64,000 nt of DNA. Origin: Tethya wilhelma (Eukaryota > Porifera > Demospongiae > Tethyida > Tethyidae). The stretch covers positions 4,316,619 to 4,380,618 of the forward strand of contig CAXIPT010000006.1 in NCBI GenBank assembly GCA_964030475.1, in the 5' to 3' direction. Position numbers and translations under genes: made by a program. The notes below the pieces were generated by a model that ran no database searches, had not been told where the DNA came from, and saw nothing but the letters and a program-made list of their open reading frames with translations. Positions 1 through 25,172 of this stretch are shown here, in pieces. The first letter of the stretch is position 1; each line of letters starts with the position of its first letter.

Positions 1-1277
1 AGAGCTGCTGTTCAGTCGTCTTGAGAAGATGAATTCTGTCTGCATTGGCAGGTCAGATAGATCCTCACAATAATGCATAGGTTGTTGACTACTTTTTTTT
101 TTTAAATTTATTTATTTATTATTCTAGATTGGCACGATGGTTTGCTCATCACCTTAGCAACTTCAAGTTCCAGTGGGACTGGGACAAATGGTGAAGAAAT
201 GTCACACACATATTCCTGTATACATTTTGATAACAACCTCCCCCCCCCCTTCCCCACCAACACACACACAAGGTCATCTTGCTTCCAGGCTCCCCCTGAC
301 CATCCTAGTGTGTTCTTTCTCAGTGAACTCTTCAACAGGTGTATCAGGTAAGAGGGTGCAATCATCACAGATAGCCAGCTACATGTAGCTACACAAAATC
401 ATTCATTAAAGCATTTTATTTATTCTTTTTTTTCTGTGTTTGACTAGCAGTTTAAATGNTTATTTAGTTTTGGTACAGGATTAAGGCAACGATTGAGGCA
501 CCACCTTCTCCTCTATACCAACAAGATTTCGCCCCCATAATCTTGTTTGTCTGTCCATCCTATTTACCCTCAGGCTAAACTGTTATGACGAGTTTGCGGA
601 GCTGGTACCTGAAGACTTCCACTGTTTCTTCCCTCCCGAGCCTCTCCCTCAGTTCAAGTTCAGCTCCAAGGCGGACAGCGAGTAATTGAAGACAGCTGCA
701 GCCACACTGTAGCATACACATAGCCTCGTCCCAGAGTTTCCAGGCTCCTCCCTCCCTCGCGAATGTTACCTTCGAAAAGAAAACGTTCATGAAGGAGGAG
801 CCTGGGGACAAGGCTAACATACACACTCATTTCTGCATTGTGTGTGTGTGTGTATGTGTGTACTGATTGTGTGACAGTGAAATTTCGTTCAGGTTTATGA
901 TACAACTGAAGATGGTCTTGAGATTCAAACCTAATACCATTTAGCACAAAAATTTGGCAGTTTTGGTATGGACTGTCATTATTAAAAAGTTTCAAAACTG
1001 ACAAGTGAAACAAGCATAAGAATAACCTTAAATCCGCCAAACAGTCATTTATACACAGTGCATATGGAATGCATTTCATGAATTGCTACATGCACAGTTG
1101 TGTACTTCATTGAACTAGCTGGTGGTTTGTCTCTTCTCCATTGTACAGTTGTACTGCCTGAGAGTGAGGTGGCCACACAGCTGCTGAAATCAATCAGAGA
1201 TAAAGAGTCTCTCATCACGATGGAGAGGATTCTTGGCAACCTGCCCACTGCTAACCCACAGCTGGCTGGAGAAGGTG

Positions 1278-1333
<56 letters not shown>

Positions 1334-1827
1334 CACACAATTCTTGATCAAATTTATCTTGGATCCTTTTTTAATTCCTATCATCTTTCATTCTTTACTG
1401 CAGCTTTGGAAACAGCTAAAGTGTCTGTTTTGACTCACTGTGTTCTTGAAGTCGGGAGCAAAACCATCAGCCATTGTTTCTTGGCTCTGCACAAGTCAGT
1501 CATATTTTTTGTCAAGTTGAGACTATTTTGACATTTCGCTCTCTGCAAAGGTTTCGTCAACTTCTGGTCGACTTGACGACATCTGAACAGACCAAGATGG
1601 CCTGTTTGAGAGCTGTAGCTGAATTCCATGCCAACAATGCTCAGGTTGGTCACTTAACTTGAAACTGAAAGTCTCTTGAGTGTGTACTAGAATGATGTAA
1701 TGGTTGGAATGCCTTCCTTGCAGCTGCACACTCTGGTGGTTGATAAGATGGTGAGGATGCAGATAGTGAATGCTATGTCAGTGGTTGAGTGGATCTTCTC
1801 TCAAGACGTGACACCTTTCTTTACCAA

Positions 1828-1866
<39 letters not shown>

Positions 1867-1871
1867 TGTGT

Positions 1872-1951
<80 letters not shown>

Positions 1952-2926
1952 AACTTGCTCATCTTTCATCTTGACCCCATCCCCCCCTCTGATACAGGCA
2001 GTATGTGTGGGACATTCTAGATGCCACCATTGAGAAGACCAACAGAGCCTATCACCAGAGCATGAAGGAGATGGCAGACACTGAGGAGAAACTGAAAAAG
2101 GTACAGTCTTGAGTATTGACGTTGAGGAGTCATTAAAGTACCTAGTTTTGCTTCTGCATAAATGCCACCTAGATATCCATTTTTAGAAAAGCAGCTGAAA
2201 TTCACATTGTCATCATTCTTAATTCTAGCTAGCTACAATGCCACACACACACACCTGTTGCTCTAGGTGTCTGACCTGGATGAGGTTGCCATGGGCAGCG
2301 AGGAGCGACAGGAGCTGGAGAGGGAGATTGAGGATCTGGGGGAAAAGGTTGAAGACTGTGAGAAGGTCCAGAAGGATGTCTACATCACTGTCTGTCAGAA
2401 GATGGTGATGGTACTCACGGAGCACCTGGCTCACTGCGACCAGGAGGGCGTGGACTACGAGACCTCGTGGTTTGTGAGCACACTGGATAATTGCAGGCAG
2501 CTGCTGGTGCAGGTACATACAGAGAATGAATGTGTATGGCAACTGTGTCATTGTCTGTGTCAATGTATAAGCTGGTGTTTTGTAACTTTTGTTACTGAAA
2601 TAAAATGATGTTTTGAGGTGATTTAAAACCTTTCTGTTGACTAATGCCCAATACTATGCACAAATGTGGGGCCAAAAAAGTGATAGAAACAAAAATTAGT
2701 CACAAGATGTCAATTTTTTTAAAATTATTAGTAACAAAACAACACTTATGTATAGACACAGTTCCATTTAAGGTCAACTATGCACAGGTCATGAGTTTTG
2801 TGTTCCTATAAATAGAACTACAGTGAAGTGGCCAAGTACACCTCCCTGTTGGACACCCTCATCTTCACTCCCGATGTGGACTCACGGATCATGGAGGTCT
2901 TCCAGCAGTTTCAAGCTCTTCTCTAG
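1..2926 (+). CDS. NCBP1: Nuclear cap-binding protein subunit 1 (CBP80), 3' part
   Basis: Large subunit of the nuclear cap-binding complex, which binds the 5' cap of RNA polymerase II transcripts with NCBP2 and supports splicing, export and the pioneer round of translation. The 5' part lies before the window. Exons I place: 1-50, 128-190, 273-347, 574-~681, 1149-1275, 1404-1494, 1551-1644, 1724-1827, 1998-2100, 2267-2512, 2816-2926. Their translation follows human NCBP1 from memory: RWFAHHLSNFKFQWDWDKW matches the HLSNFQFRWSWEDW region, then VVEWIFSQD, a coiled-coil stretch, MVMVLTEHL and FTPDVDSRIMEVFQQFQALL at the end. This is the last MIF4G-like helical domain. The join between the exon ending near 681 and the one starting at 1149 does not phase neatly, so a small exon or other donor may be missed. 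Introns hold (TC)n, (TG)n and (AG)n tracts and two small inverted-repeat elements. Confidence 0.93.
721..816. mobile_element. Small inverted-repeat element in NCBP1 intron
   Basis: About 96 bp bounded by inverted arms: left begins TAGCCTCGTCCC and continues to CCAGGCTCCTCC; right reads GGAGGAGCCTGGGGACAAGGCTA. Related short or half copies occur at 37789-37837, 42435-42454 and 62885-62924, so this is a dispersed MITE-like family. No coding capacity. Confidence 0.7.
1281..1330. repeat. (TC)n microsatellite in NCBP1 intron
   Basis: Uninterrupted TC dinucleotide run directly after a splice donor. Open frames through it (Ser-Leu or Arg-Glu repeats) are artefacts. Confidence 0.95.
1829..1949. repeat. 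Compound (TG)n/(AG)n microsatellite
   Basis: A TG run with GC-containing interruptions followed by a long AG run, inside an NCBP1 intron immediately after the donor at 1828. Confidence 0.95.
2728..2767. repeat. Fragment related to the inverted-repeat element at 6219-6471
   Basis: TAGTAACAAAACAACACTTA and the following bases up to the ACACAGTTCC segment closely match the right end of the HAUS6-intron element. Only one end is recognisable, so this is a decayed or partial copy in the last NCBP1 intron. Confidence 0.55.
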
Positions 2927-3179
2927 GAGGAAATGTCACACATAGACACACGTATATAGCTCAAACCTGTACATATAAGTACATTTTTTGAGGTTAAATT
3001 CGAGTTTTTTTCCTTTATAATTATATTATTATTAACTGTTGTTGAGAAAAAAAACAAGATGATGATGTAACACAATCACATCATGCACATGCGTATATAT
3101 GTACATGTGCACTTGCTAGCTAGCCACAAATACTAGCTCATGTATTCAACAAAGGATATTTAAATTGTTGTTACATGTG

Positions 3180-3593
3180 CTAAAAGTCTGAAACCCTTCC
3201 CTTCCTCTCCCAGTCCCCATATCTCGTTGGCTCCGGTCCCTTGGGCCCCCCACGTTCCCCCGTGTGGGGGTTCACACCATCAGGCCACTCTGGCAGGGGT
3301 TCCCTCTCAGCATCTGGATGGATCTCGTCTTCAGCACTCTTCTCTTTCTTCTCTGGCGGCTCTCCTGAGCTGGAACTAGAGGACAGTGTTCTTTTCCAGT
3401 GGTGTGACGACCCTTTACCAGAACTGAGAGGTTGACAAAGACATACTTGTCTTCTTTGTGCAGCAGTAGCAATATTCTCAGTGGAATAAGGGACTTGAGG
3501 GTATAGTTGAAGTGTTGATACAGCTCTCCAGCTTCTGCTTGTACGAGCTATCGTAGAGAATAGCCGCCTGTAGACATTTATATGACTAGACAT
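3180..3593 (-). CDS. SDHAF4: Succinate dehydrogenase assembly factor 4
   Basis: A 137-residue single-exon protein. The C-terminus carries the family signature: VNPHTGERGGPKGPEPTRYG followed by DWERKGRVSDF, which matches vertebrate SDHAF4 (C6orf57) almost residue for residue. The N-terminus (MSSHINVYRRLFSTIARTSR) is basic and amphipathic with no acids, as expected for a mitochondrial targeting peptide; the middle is low-complexity Ser/Glu/Lys. In the family this small matrix chaperone binds flavinylated SdhA and promotes its assembly into complex II. It starts 101 bp from the HAUS6 start on the other strand, so the two probably share a promoter. Start chosen at the first Met, which gives the targeting peptide. 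Confidence 0.93.
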   Translation of the reverse strand: MSSHINVYRRLFSTIARTSRSWRAVSTLQLYPQVPYSTENIATAAQRRQVCLCQPLSSGKGSSHHWKRTLSSSSSSGEPPEKKEKSAEDEIHPDAEREPLPEWPDGVNPHTGERGGPKGPEPTRYGDWERKGRVSDF

Positions 3594-3694
3594 CTTGCTG
3601 ATCTTGCATCAGTCTTTTGACTCCGCCCACTTGTAGGACTGGACAAAAATCGCGCGGGAAAAACGCGGGCAAATCAAGATAGGAAGATACTGTC
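3594..3694. promoter_or_regulatory. Likely shared divergent promoter, SDHAF4/HAUS6
   Basis: 101 bp separate the two start codons on opposite strands. The stretch has a GC-rich core (around CGCGCGGGAAAAACGCGGG, 3650-3668) containing a TTTCCCGCG-like E2F-type site on the minus strand. No TATA box is evident. Function is inferred from spacing and composition. Confidence 0.5.
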
Positions 3695-8684
<4,990 letters not shown>

Positions 8685-9183
8685 GTACTGTTTTTGGCCA
8701 TGAGGGCTCTTGAACCAGTTTTCTTGCTCATGGGCATTTGAACTAGTTTATTTGCTCACTGATTTACACAACTGCTGCTTAGTGGTTAGGAAATTATAAA
8801 CTTGTTAAGTGATCAACAATGTTTATGTGTTCAAGTTTCAGATACTCGATAATGTATTTGTGGAATGACTGTGTTCCACTTGTCAATCTATTGTCTGTTG
8901 TTTATCTCAATTTACACAAAATGTAAACTAAGAAACTATCAATTATTTTGACACATAATCTTCATACCACCTGCATTGTTTGTTATTGAGATCAGAAGAA
9001 TGTCATGCATATTTACATTGGAAAACAAATTTGCTTACAATAAAATTAATATTAGTATTTACAAAAGCAGAAATAGACTTGTACAACAATTAAAAAGGAA
9101 CAGAAATGCACAAAAATTTATAACAATAATTGTACAAAAATAAGATGACTATAAATTAAGATGTGAAAAAGTTCACTGTTCTT
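8685..9183. other. Convergent intergenic spacer, HAUS6/kelch gene
   Basis: AT-rich 3' flanks of two convergent genes. An AATAAA at 9039 lies on the plus strand and could end HAUS6 transcripts. No gene seen. Confidence 0.6.
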
Positions 9184-11022
9184 TTAAGTCCAGGTGCCAA
9201 TACACGTCTCGGACCCAATGTGAGGGGTGTGGTCAAAGATGGTTGCCATGGCAAAGTCACACTTGGCAACGGTCATGGGTGTCACCTTCTCCCAGGCTCT
9301 CTTGTCAGGGTCGAAACACTCCACGCTGCTCAGCAGCTTCTTCCCATCATGACCTCCAGCCACATAGAGACAACCACCGAAGGCTGCAATGGCTGGGCTG
9401 TTCCTTGGAACACTCAGGCACTCAATGAGAGTCCAACGATCTATGCTAGGATCGTAGCGCTCCACAGAATTGAGGTGCTGGTACCCACTGTAGCCACCGA
9501 CTGCATACACGCAGCCTTTCAAAGAAGCCACTCCCGGCCGGCTTCGAGGCACGTTTAAGCTAGCAACTAGCTCCCACTTGCACCCCTTCTCCCCGCGGAC
9601 TCTCAATCTCTCAACGGTCTTCAGCCTCCTGTTATTCTCCACACCTCCCACAGCATAGACAGTGTCCCCGTTGACCATCGCTGCCTGGACATAGGATCTC
9701 TTCTGGTTCAATCTCGGCCCGTCTCTCCAAAGCTGTGTCTTGACGTCAAGCACATGAACAGCTGCTGTGTCGTGAGAACCACTGTACCCTCCGATACAGT
9801 AGATGTGCCTCTCTCCATCATAGACCGCTCCAAAATCACTCTTGGCAACAGACATGGAGGGACCTTTTAGCCAGTGATTCTGTCGAGAGTCAAAAATGTT
9901 CGTAGTAGAGAGGCGTTTGTTGCCGTCGAATCCACCAATGGAGTAGACCCTCGCCCCGACAGATACGAGACCAGCGTGAGACTTCTTCCTCGGCATGTTG
10001 GCACACGAGACCCATCTTCGATTGGCGAAATCAAACTTCTCGACCGAGCTGCTCGTAGCATCGGCAGTAACTCCTCCGGCAATGATGAGTCCTTCTGTGG
10101 CCTCTGGGTCTACTCTGTTTGTCTCGATCCTGTTTACAGTCTCAGTCTGATGTGTGCTGGTGGTAGTGGGAGGAGGAGATGGTGTGCTCTGTGTGGTAGC
10201 TGCTGACGTTGACGGAGAAGACGATTGCGAGAGTCTCTGAAAGCACTCCCTGACTGTGTCCAGATCTGCTTCTGGTGACTTGGCAGCCTCACACAGCTGA
10301 TCGAGATAGGTGAGGTCTATGTTGATGGAGGAAATGAGGTGGTAGAGCTCCTTCTGACGGGATTCTGGCTCATGCTCAACCCACGTGAAGAGAACATCAA
10401 ACAAGGCTTCGTCAGTGGGGAAGGAGAGATCCTCACGAGCTAGGATGTCGAGGATCTCTTGCAAATCCAGCTCCTTGAAGGAAGGATCCTTGCCGACATC
10501 CACAAAGTGCTCTGCAATGAACTTCTGGCTGGTTTCAGTGAGTCTGTTGTAGTCGTTCATCTTCCCAAAATGGAGGTAGCCAACACACGTCAACACATTG
10601 AGGTTGTTCATCATGAACTTGCAACAGGCTCTCTCGATTCTCTCTAGCTGGAGGATCTTTGCACCCCTGCAGAGAGACTGCACTGTGGGCTCGGAGATAC
10701 GGAGGACTGAGGAGTAGATGAAATCGATCAACATCTCCAGGGAGGTGATGTCGATTGGAGAATCGGTGAACGAGATCTCGGACTTCTCCACGTCTGTGGA
10801 GAGCAGCTTCATGAAGTAGGGAGAACTGGAGGCCAGGACAGCTTTGTGAGCCGTCAAACGAGCATTGTTCTTCATCTTGATCTCCACGTCACAGAACTGG
10901 TTGCGTCTTCGCATCTGTTCCAGCACGCAGTAGGAGATACCCGGCTGGTAGTCATCGCGGAGAATGACAGCCGTTGGATCCTTCCCATAGTCGAGCACAG
11001 GAGAGGGAATACGACAAGACAT
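9184..11022 (-). CDS. Kelch-like BTB-BACK-Kelch protein
   Basis: A 612-residue intronless coding region. Residues ~35-145 form a BTB/POZ domain (NQFCDVEIKMKNNARLTAHK, AVLASSSPYFMKLL), ~150-255 the BACK domain (LNVLTCVGYLHFG, LFTWVEHEPESRQ), ~260-310 is a Ser/Thr-rich linker, and ~315-605 contains six kelch blades with the usual GG doublets (YSIGGFDG, YCIGGYSG, YAVGGVEN, YAVGGYSG, YVAGGHDG). Proteins of this build are substrate receptors of Cullin-3 ubiquitin ligases: BTB/BACK binds Cul3 and the propeller binds the substrate. I cannot assign it to one KLHL orthologue. An acceptor-like CAG 11 bases before the ATG and a good donor near 11222 (minus strand) suggest a 5'-UTR intron. Confidence 0.92.
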   Translation of the reverse strand: MSCRIPSPVLDYGKDPTAVILRDDYQPGISYCVLEQMRRRNQFCDVEIKMKNNARLTAHKAVLASSSPYFMKLLSTDVEKSEISFTDSPIDITSLEMLIDFIYSSVLRISEPTVQSLCRGAKILQLERIERACCKFMMNNLNVLTCVGYLHFGKMNDYNRLTETSQKFIAEHFVDVGKDPSFKELDLQEILDILAREDLSFPTDEALFDVLFTWVEHEPESRQKELYHLISSINIDLTYLDQLCEAAKSPEADLDTVRECFQRLSQSSSPSTSAATTQSTPSPPPTTTSTHQTETVNRIETNRVDPEATEGLIIAGGVTADATSSSVEKFDFANRRWVSCANMPRKKSHAGLVSVGARVYSIGGFDGNKRLSTTNIFDSRQNHWLKGPSMSVAKSDFGAVYDGERHIYCIGGYSGSHDTAAVHVLDVKTQLWRDGPRLNQKRSYVQAAMVNGDTVYAVGGVENNRRLKTVERLRVRGEKGCKWELVASLNVPRSRPGVASLKGCVYAVGGYSGYQHLNSVERYDPSIDRWTLIECLSVPRNSPAIAAFGGCLYVAGGHDGKKLLSSVECFDPDKRAWEKVTPMTVAKCDFAMATIFDHTPHIGSETCIGTWT

Positions 11023-11506
11023 GGTTTGTTAGAACCTGCAAATTCAATGGAGAATGAATAAAGAATGAACAGAGTTGATAATCAACACGCAATCTTTACT
11101 AGTTCACACCTCCACGCACGAGTCTGCCGGCTATATAGCTTACTCCGAGCGCACACTCAAGGAGCTCATTTGTAAAGAACACCAGACTAGGTTAGTTCAA
11201 AGAGTGAAGTACCTTACTTACCAAAGGTATGAGTGTGAGAAGACAGGCGGCTGCTTTCAGAGTTGTTGATCTTTCGGGAGAAATGTAGAGAAATGGTGTT
11301 GACAGGTATTGAGTAGCACTTTTTTTACACCTCGTCACTGTGACGTCACGACTGAGCATGCGCAGATCGAACTTTGCATTAAGAGGCCGTGAACTTTGCA
11401 ACATTGTACTTTGGGGAACAAAATAGAAATTTCTGTAATATTTTAACACACATGTAACAAGGCACAAGGTATAAACGCGTGTATAGGTTTACTCTACAAC
11501 TTCTTC
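11023..11506. other. Upstream region of the kelch gene and 3' flank of the ABCG gene
   Basis: Holds a probable 5'-UTR intron (donor near 11222, acceptor near 11034, minus strand) and, around 11330-11360, a GTGACGTCAC palindrome that looks like a CRE/ATF site (TGACGTCA) followed by GCATGCGC, an NRF1-like half site. These would lie just upstream of the UTR exon and are the best promoter candidates. Site names rest on motif matches only. Confidence 0.5.
11338..11365. promoter_or_regulatory. CRE-like site plus NRF1-like half site
   Basis: TGTGACGTCACGACTGAGCA followed by TGCGCA. TGACGTCA is a perfect 8-bp CRE/ATF palindrome; it lies upstream of the inferred first, untranslated exon of the kelch gene. 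Confidence 0.45.
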
Positions 11507-20180
<8,674 letters not shown>

Positions 20181-22688
20181 CTGTAAACAACCGCGAACAA
20201 GACAGTTAGCGAAATTATTAACGTCCTCATGATTCAAGATACGGTGGACCAAAACTTACAAGTACGAAGCTAAAACACTAGTGGTAGCTAAACAGCTACT
20301 TTACAGTGAACTTTCAAAAAGTTCTTACAGATAATTTGTTTAGAATGCACACATAAAATCTAATTTATACTCCCAACCAGCCCCTCCCTTTTCCAGCTAC
20401 GTAACTCCCGCCCACACGTACGCGGTACGCGGGAAATGCGCAGAATTTTTTGATATCAAAACAGAGCCAACCGCAAAACAAAAACACAATGGAACATTAG
20501 TGGAGAAGAAACAGCAGCATCTAAGATTCTTAGATACCCCCCAGATATACTGTTACAAGCTAGACAATTGAATAGGTCACACAATACCCCAGCAATTCCA
20601 ACATAAAGTTATTTGTTTCCATTTCAGTCTGCATGAGACAATCACAATGCAATTAGCAGGCAATGATAAAAGCTGAGCTTGATGAGATTAGAAATGCTGA
20701 ATGATACAATGAAGTTCTGGAGCTTCTGTGATGAAGCTTCCAGGCATGTTGAAGTAAAAGGCTTGGTATGATAAATGATTCAAGAGTTCATCCAATGAAT
20801 GAGAACAGTTCACAAGCAGTATGTAAGAGTTCAAGAGTTTGTGAGCAACAAGCCTAACAGCCACACACACACACACACAGAGCTTCCAGGAATGTGACAT
20901 GTGTGAGACAGGCCGGTGCTGTTGTCTCTGAGCTCCACAAATAACAGAATGAAAACAAACAGAGTTACAATAAACATAAACCATACTTGTATGGTCATGG
21001 GCAATCAGGACGGCATAACTGATACGTCCAACAACAAATTGATGATGAGAAATGAATGAAGGTGCTTCCTTGATCCAAGAGAGTGGAAAGTGCTGGACAT
21101 TTATAGACATAATAAAATTATCAAGAAACCCACGATCTGCTATAATGGTAATCAATAGATGTCATTAAAGGCTGATTAGTTTAGACTCGAGCTGATCACA
21201 TCCAAGCACATGATTAAGGATGTTTAAACTGATAGTGTGCCCCGATTAGGCAATTGTTGTGGTTACAATTCGATATTGGATTTCATTCCTCGCGAGGGTA
21301 GTAACGGATGATGCTGAAGTTAGCCACATCAAGACGGTCTTGACGTGTGACGGTGGTGGTGGGATGCGTGTGAAATGTGGAGGGTGGGAGTGGGAGGGGC
21401 TCTTGTGAGGGGGGATGAGCGAGGGGTGAGGTGGTGTAAGGTGTGAGGGTGAAGCCACTGACGATAGGCTGAAATAAAACAACTAAGTCAAGGAAAATTT
21501 TTCTCGCAGAATAATAGCTATTGGAAGTAAATAATAGTTATTGAAAGTGGATAAAATTGTAACACGGAATGCATTATCTACACAAACACACACACACACC
21601 CAATAAAGCATCTGATCAATCACCATTTGGTGAGCATTCCAGCCAGTTAATCTCGAGAGACAAAACAGGGATTAATTCTCTCCATTTGGGCTCAAGAATC
21701 ACATCGACCAGACACACACAACAAATTCCACACACACAGTCACACAATCACTCCGAGGAAATCTACCCCACACGATCGTGTCTCCATTCCAATCTCGATC
21801 AAGTCTAATCACCTCCAACGATCCGTAGAAGTGGCAAAGTTTCGTCAATATCACCATCATCATTACACACAGTCCATCAGACATACCAGTGCACTATCAT
21901 CACTGACCGTTCTTCTTATAAGGAAATGGGTGGTTTAGGGAACCAATGTGAGCCATTCCGTGCGATTTATGAGCCATGGCAAAGAATGTCTCGGGCAGAG
22001 AGAAATAATATTGCTATCAATATTTTGATAACATTCAACAAGGATGTGCTATTGTGATGCATAGCAGAGCAGAGGGGGTATTTTACATGGATGTGTTGTG
22101 AACCATACAACCGTTGTTTAAAGTGAGCTATGCGAGCAGATATGTCAAGAATGAGAAATACGAGCTCACACCACACATTGACGCACAACTCCACATCCTC
22201 AATGACCTTGTGTGTGTGTGTGGTGACATTTTTTCCAGGCATATTTCTAAGCATTATACAGGATGTCCAGATTGAACTACAGGATGGTTCTTGCCTCGAT
22301 ATGGGTTCACATGGACACCAATTATGACAGCCAGTGTTTCTAGAAGCAATACACACACAGACCCTAGCATGAGAAGCAATCGGAGAAGGGGCAAGAGAAA
22401 GGGATATTGATTGAATTTACAAGTCAACAGGAAATGCCTCAGCTAGGTGTAGAGCTGACTGGTGGTTGAGAGGCCTGGCAAGTTTTGATGTAATAATACC
22501 TAAAGTAGAGTATGACCCAATACCGAGGGACTGAGGTAATATAGCAGTGTGGCATGTTGACACAACCACACTGAAACTGAGAGAGCTGATCAACAATAAA
22601 CAATAGAAATCACAAGACTACCTCCAGGGCATTTGTGCATGTACCATCCACGAAACAAACAAACAAACAAACAAACAAAACAACAAAA
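20181..22688. other. Spacer between the ABCG 5' end and the next minus-strand gene
   Basis: A donor-like ACTT|GTAAGT near 20262 (minus strand) suggests an untranslated first ABCG exon around 20265-20330. The GC-rich stretch 20400-20440 (CGTACGCGGTACGCGGG) is the likeliest promoter core. A possible terminal exon lies at 21287-21473. Otherwise AT-rich with short AC and CAAA tracts; no further gene seen. Confidence 0.5.
21287..21473 (-). CDS. Candidate terminal exon, product unknown
   Basis: A strong acceptor (TTGTTTTATTTCAG) on the minus strand precedes an open frame that begins PIVSGFTLTPYTTSP and ends DVANFSIIRYYPREE then a stop. The composition resembles real protein more than the other two frames. 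It could be an alternative 3' end of the gene at 22689-25043, whose last exon has a weak in-phase donor (SEES|GTATCC). Could equally be a separate or spurious exon. Confidence 0.3.
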
Positions 22689-24163
22689 TTAAAACTGAAA
22701 GGATACAGATTCCTCACTTTTCTCGGCTTGCTCGCTCTCTTCTTCACTGTCTCCCTCTGGCGATCCACTCTCTCCATAGAGCACAGGAACACTGAAACTC
22801 ACGTCAGACTCACCATCGTTGCCTCCGGCCATATCCCCACCCTGAGGCATTTCCTCACAGACTGCTGCAGTCATGGTTGATTGATAAGACTCTGGCATCT
22901 CATTAGCGGGGAGCATGAGGTGTGCCCCTTCAATCATTCCGGGGGAAAATTGATTGGAGCCTCCAACAGCTGGTGAGCAGTGAAAGGAAGGAAGGAAGGA
23001 GGGGTCTTGAAATGAACCATGGTTATCCTGTGTCTTGGAGGGGGTGGCCAAGGGGGGTTTGGTAGCTGTCTCTGGGGAGACTGACTCTGAGCTGTGCAGG
23101 CTGTGGGTGTGGGGGTCCATGGCAGGAGAGGCAGAGAGACAGGGAGAGGAGGGGACCACTTGACTGGAGCTGGAGGAAGGGAGATATATAGAAAACAGTG
23201 GTTTTATTGTAAAGAATGAAATAGAAAAGTAAATTGTGTACGAAAAGAGAATCAGAGATAAAAGAGTGAATTGAAATCGAAGGTTAAGAAATGAGATATA
23301 AGAGCTAGTATCAAGCAAATTATTTCCAAGATTATCAATTTGAGTTATGGATGGGAAAAGTGCTGGTTATTTGTGATACTTGCAAAAGGAAAGGGTAGTT
23401 CTCCATAGATAGACTAGAATGGAAAGTTTTACGATTGATGAATTGCCAATCAAGTTTAAAAAAAACAACACTCACTACATGCACGTCCAGCTATTACTGT
23501 GGATAAAAGTTTAAAATCGATTTTTAGATAATCCTTCAAAGCCCATGAGCACTCACCCACTGCATGTGAGTGTCTACGTGAGAAAGAGAGAGTGTGTGTG
23601 TGTGGTCTGATTATTTCACAGTCTGTAAGATCTTTTGTTCTCAACCTGTTATTGCTTCAAAAACACACACCAGTACACTGACCCACATTCCTGAATCAAT
23701 TACAGTCCTTATTAACTCCAATTGGCACCAATTGGCTGTGTACGGTCGTCCACCGTGATTCACAGTAAGCTACAAATGAGAGAGAATGTGCCCCATCTGG
23801 CTGAGGAATGGGCCAGGGAGGGTAGGCCACCAGGCACCGTTAATTGGATCAAATTAATTTTTAACACTGTGGTTAAATGACGAGGCTAATATGGTATGAT
23901 TTGCATAGGTATGCCGTGTGTTCACAGTGCAGTGTGTGTGTGTATTGGTGTAGGCATGAAATATGCAGAGTGTGTGTGTGTGTGTGTGCGCGTGTGTTGG
24001 AAATATGAATGTTGATGTAATAAATTTTAATGTCCGTTGGGAATAGTTAATTGAATAGTTAATTGAATGCTATGAGAAACAGAGACGCCTGGTAGAGGCA
24101 GTGACCACAACAAAATTTCCCCTTCAACATATGCTGTATAAATGATCTAAACACCTACACAGG

Positions 24164-24197
<34 letters not shown>

Positions 24198-25043
24198 AAC
24201 CTCTCCAAGTGGTACTGTTTCCTCCTGATGGCTGCCAGGTGTCCAAACACACTGGGGACATTCTCCAACCTCCTCCTCTGTCTCGGCTTTCCATAGTTTT
24301 CAGCCTCATCCATACCCCCGGGAGAATGGAATGGACGAACCCTGGATTGAGGGGCAGTGATAGGTGAGACAATGTGCATGAATTTTGTTTAATTTCTATG
24401 ATGTAATGGCATTACATTCCAATGTATGTATTTCTAACAGAATTTTACTTCTTAGCACTTATTCGTTTTCCTAACACTCTATTATCTTGTTAGGTAAAGT
24501 GGTAATGTATAGAATGGCATTATTAGTTGCCATGGTTACATTAAGGTAATGGTACACCCACACATGTATGCTTGCAATAGTTATGGTGCATAACAAGCAT
24601 TAAGGTAAATGGTACATACACACAAAACACACACATAAGAGTGTTTAATACCTCTTCCTCAGTTTTATCTTTGAAGGGTCTGTCAGCTCCTTCAACAAGG
24701 ACCCCCTACTGGACACACTGGGTAGAGAGATGTCTTTGTATTGCATCAACACATCTTCTTGGCAGCTGCCAGCCATGTCAGTGGCTAGTCCATGGAGCCT
24801 GACACCAGGAGGCAGGGGAAAACCACCACCAGAGGAACTGCCACTGCTCTCACCATTGGTGTTGCTGCTGACAGCTCTTCTCACAACTTGTGAGCTCCTT
24901 GAGAAGATGATACACAACCATAAAATCACAAGAATGCAAAATTGTACAGCATATAAAAATATATCCATTTTGTGCTTAGAGGGAGGACATCAAAATGGAA
25001 TTTAAAGAACTCACTTCCCAAACTCTGGAAAGTTCAGCTGCAT
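22689..25043 (-). CDS. Uncharacterised Ser/Glu-rich protein
   Basis: Four minus-strand exons: 25043-25015, 24897-24652, 24341-24201 and about 23169-22689. The product, roughly 300 residues, starts MQLNFPEFGKSSQVVRRAVS. A middle block (KIKLRKRVRPFHSPGG, then RRRLENVPSVFGHLAAIRRK) is basic and likely the conserved part, followed by Ser/Pro-rich sequence and an acidic end (GDSEEESEQAEKSEESV). No signal peptide, membrane segment or domain that I recognise. Splice phases agree at each junction (AA|G, AG|G, AG|C). It starts 129 bp from ETFA on the opposite strand. I do not assign a function. Confidence 0.65.
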
Positions 25044-25172
25044 GCTCAGATGCTGCTTTGGCTGTTTCTACAGTGACGACCGGCTGGCGCTGTTGGTGGG
25101 CTTTATTTGAAACAATGACAAGTGCGCTTTAATTAGAAACAATCACCTTCACCTTTGTAACCGGTGATCGCC
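25044..25172. promoter_or_regulatory. Likely shared divergent promoter, unknown gene/ETFA
   Basis: 129 bp between opposite start codons, with a central GC-rich stretch (GACGACCGGCTGGCGCTG). No TATA box seen. Confidence 0.45.

Noticed and set aside
660..1079. 139-residue minus-strand open frame
   Set aside because: Spans an intron of NCBP1 and the inverted-repeat element at 721-816; no protein-like features.
9163..10206. Plus-strand open frames within the kelch gene
   Set aside because: Shadows of the 612-residue BTB-Kelch frame.
22689..23318. Extension of the last unknown-gene exon upstream to 23318
   Set aside because: The part above about 23169 is hydrophobic translated intron before a good acceptor (TTCCTCCAG).
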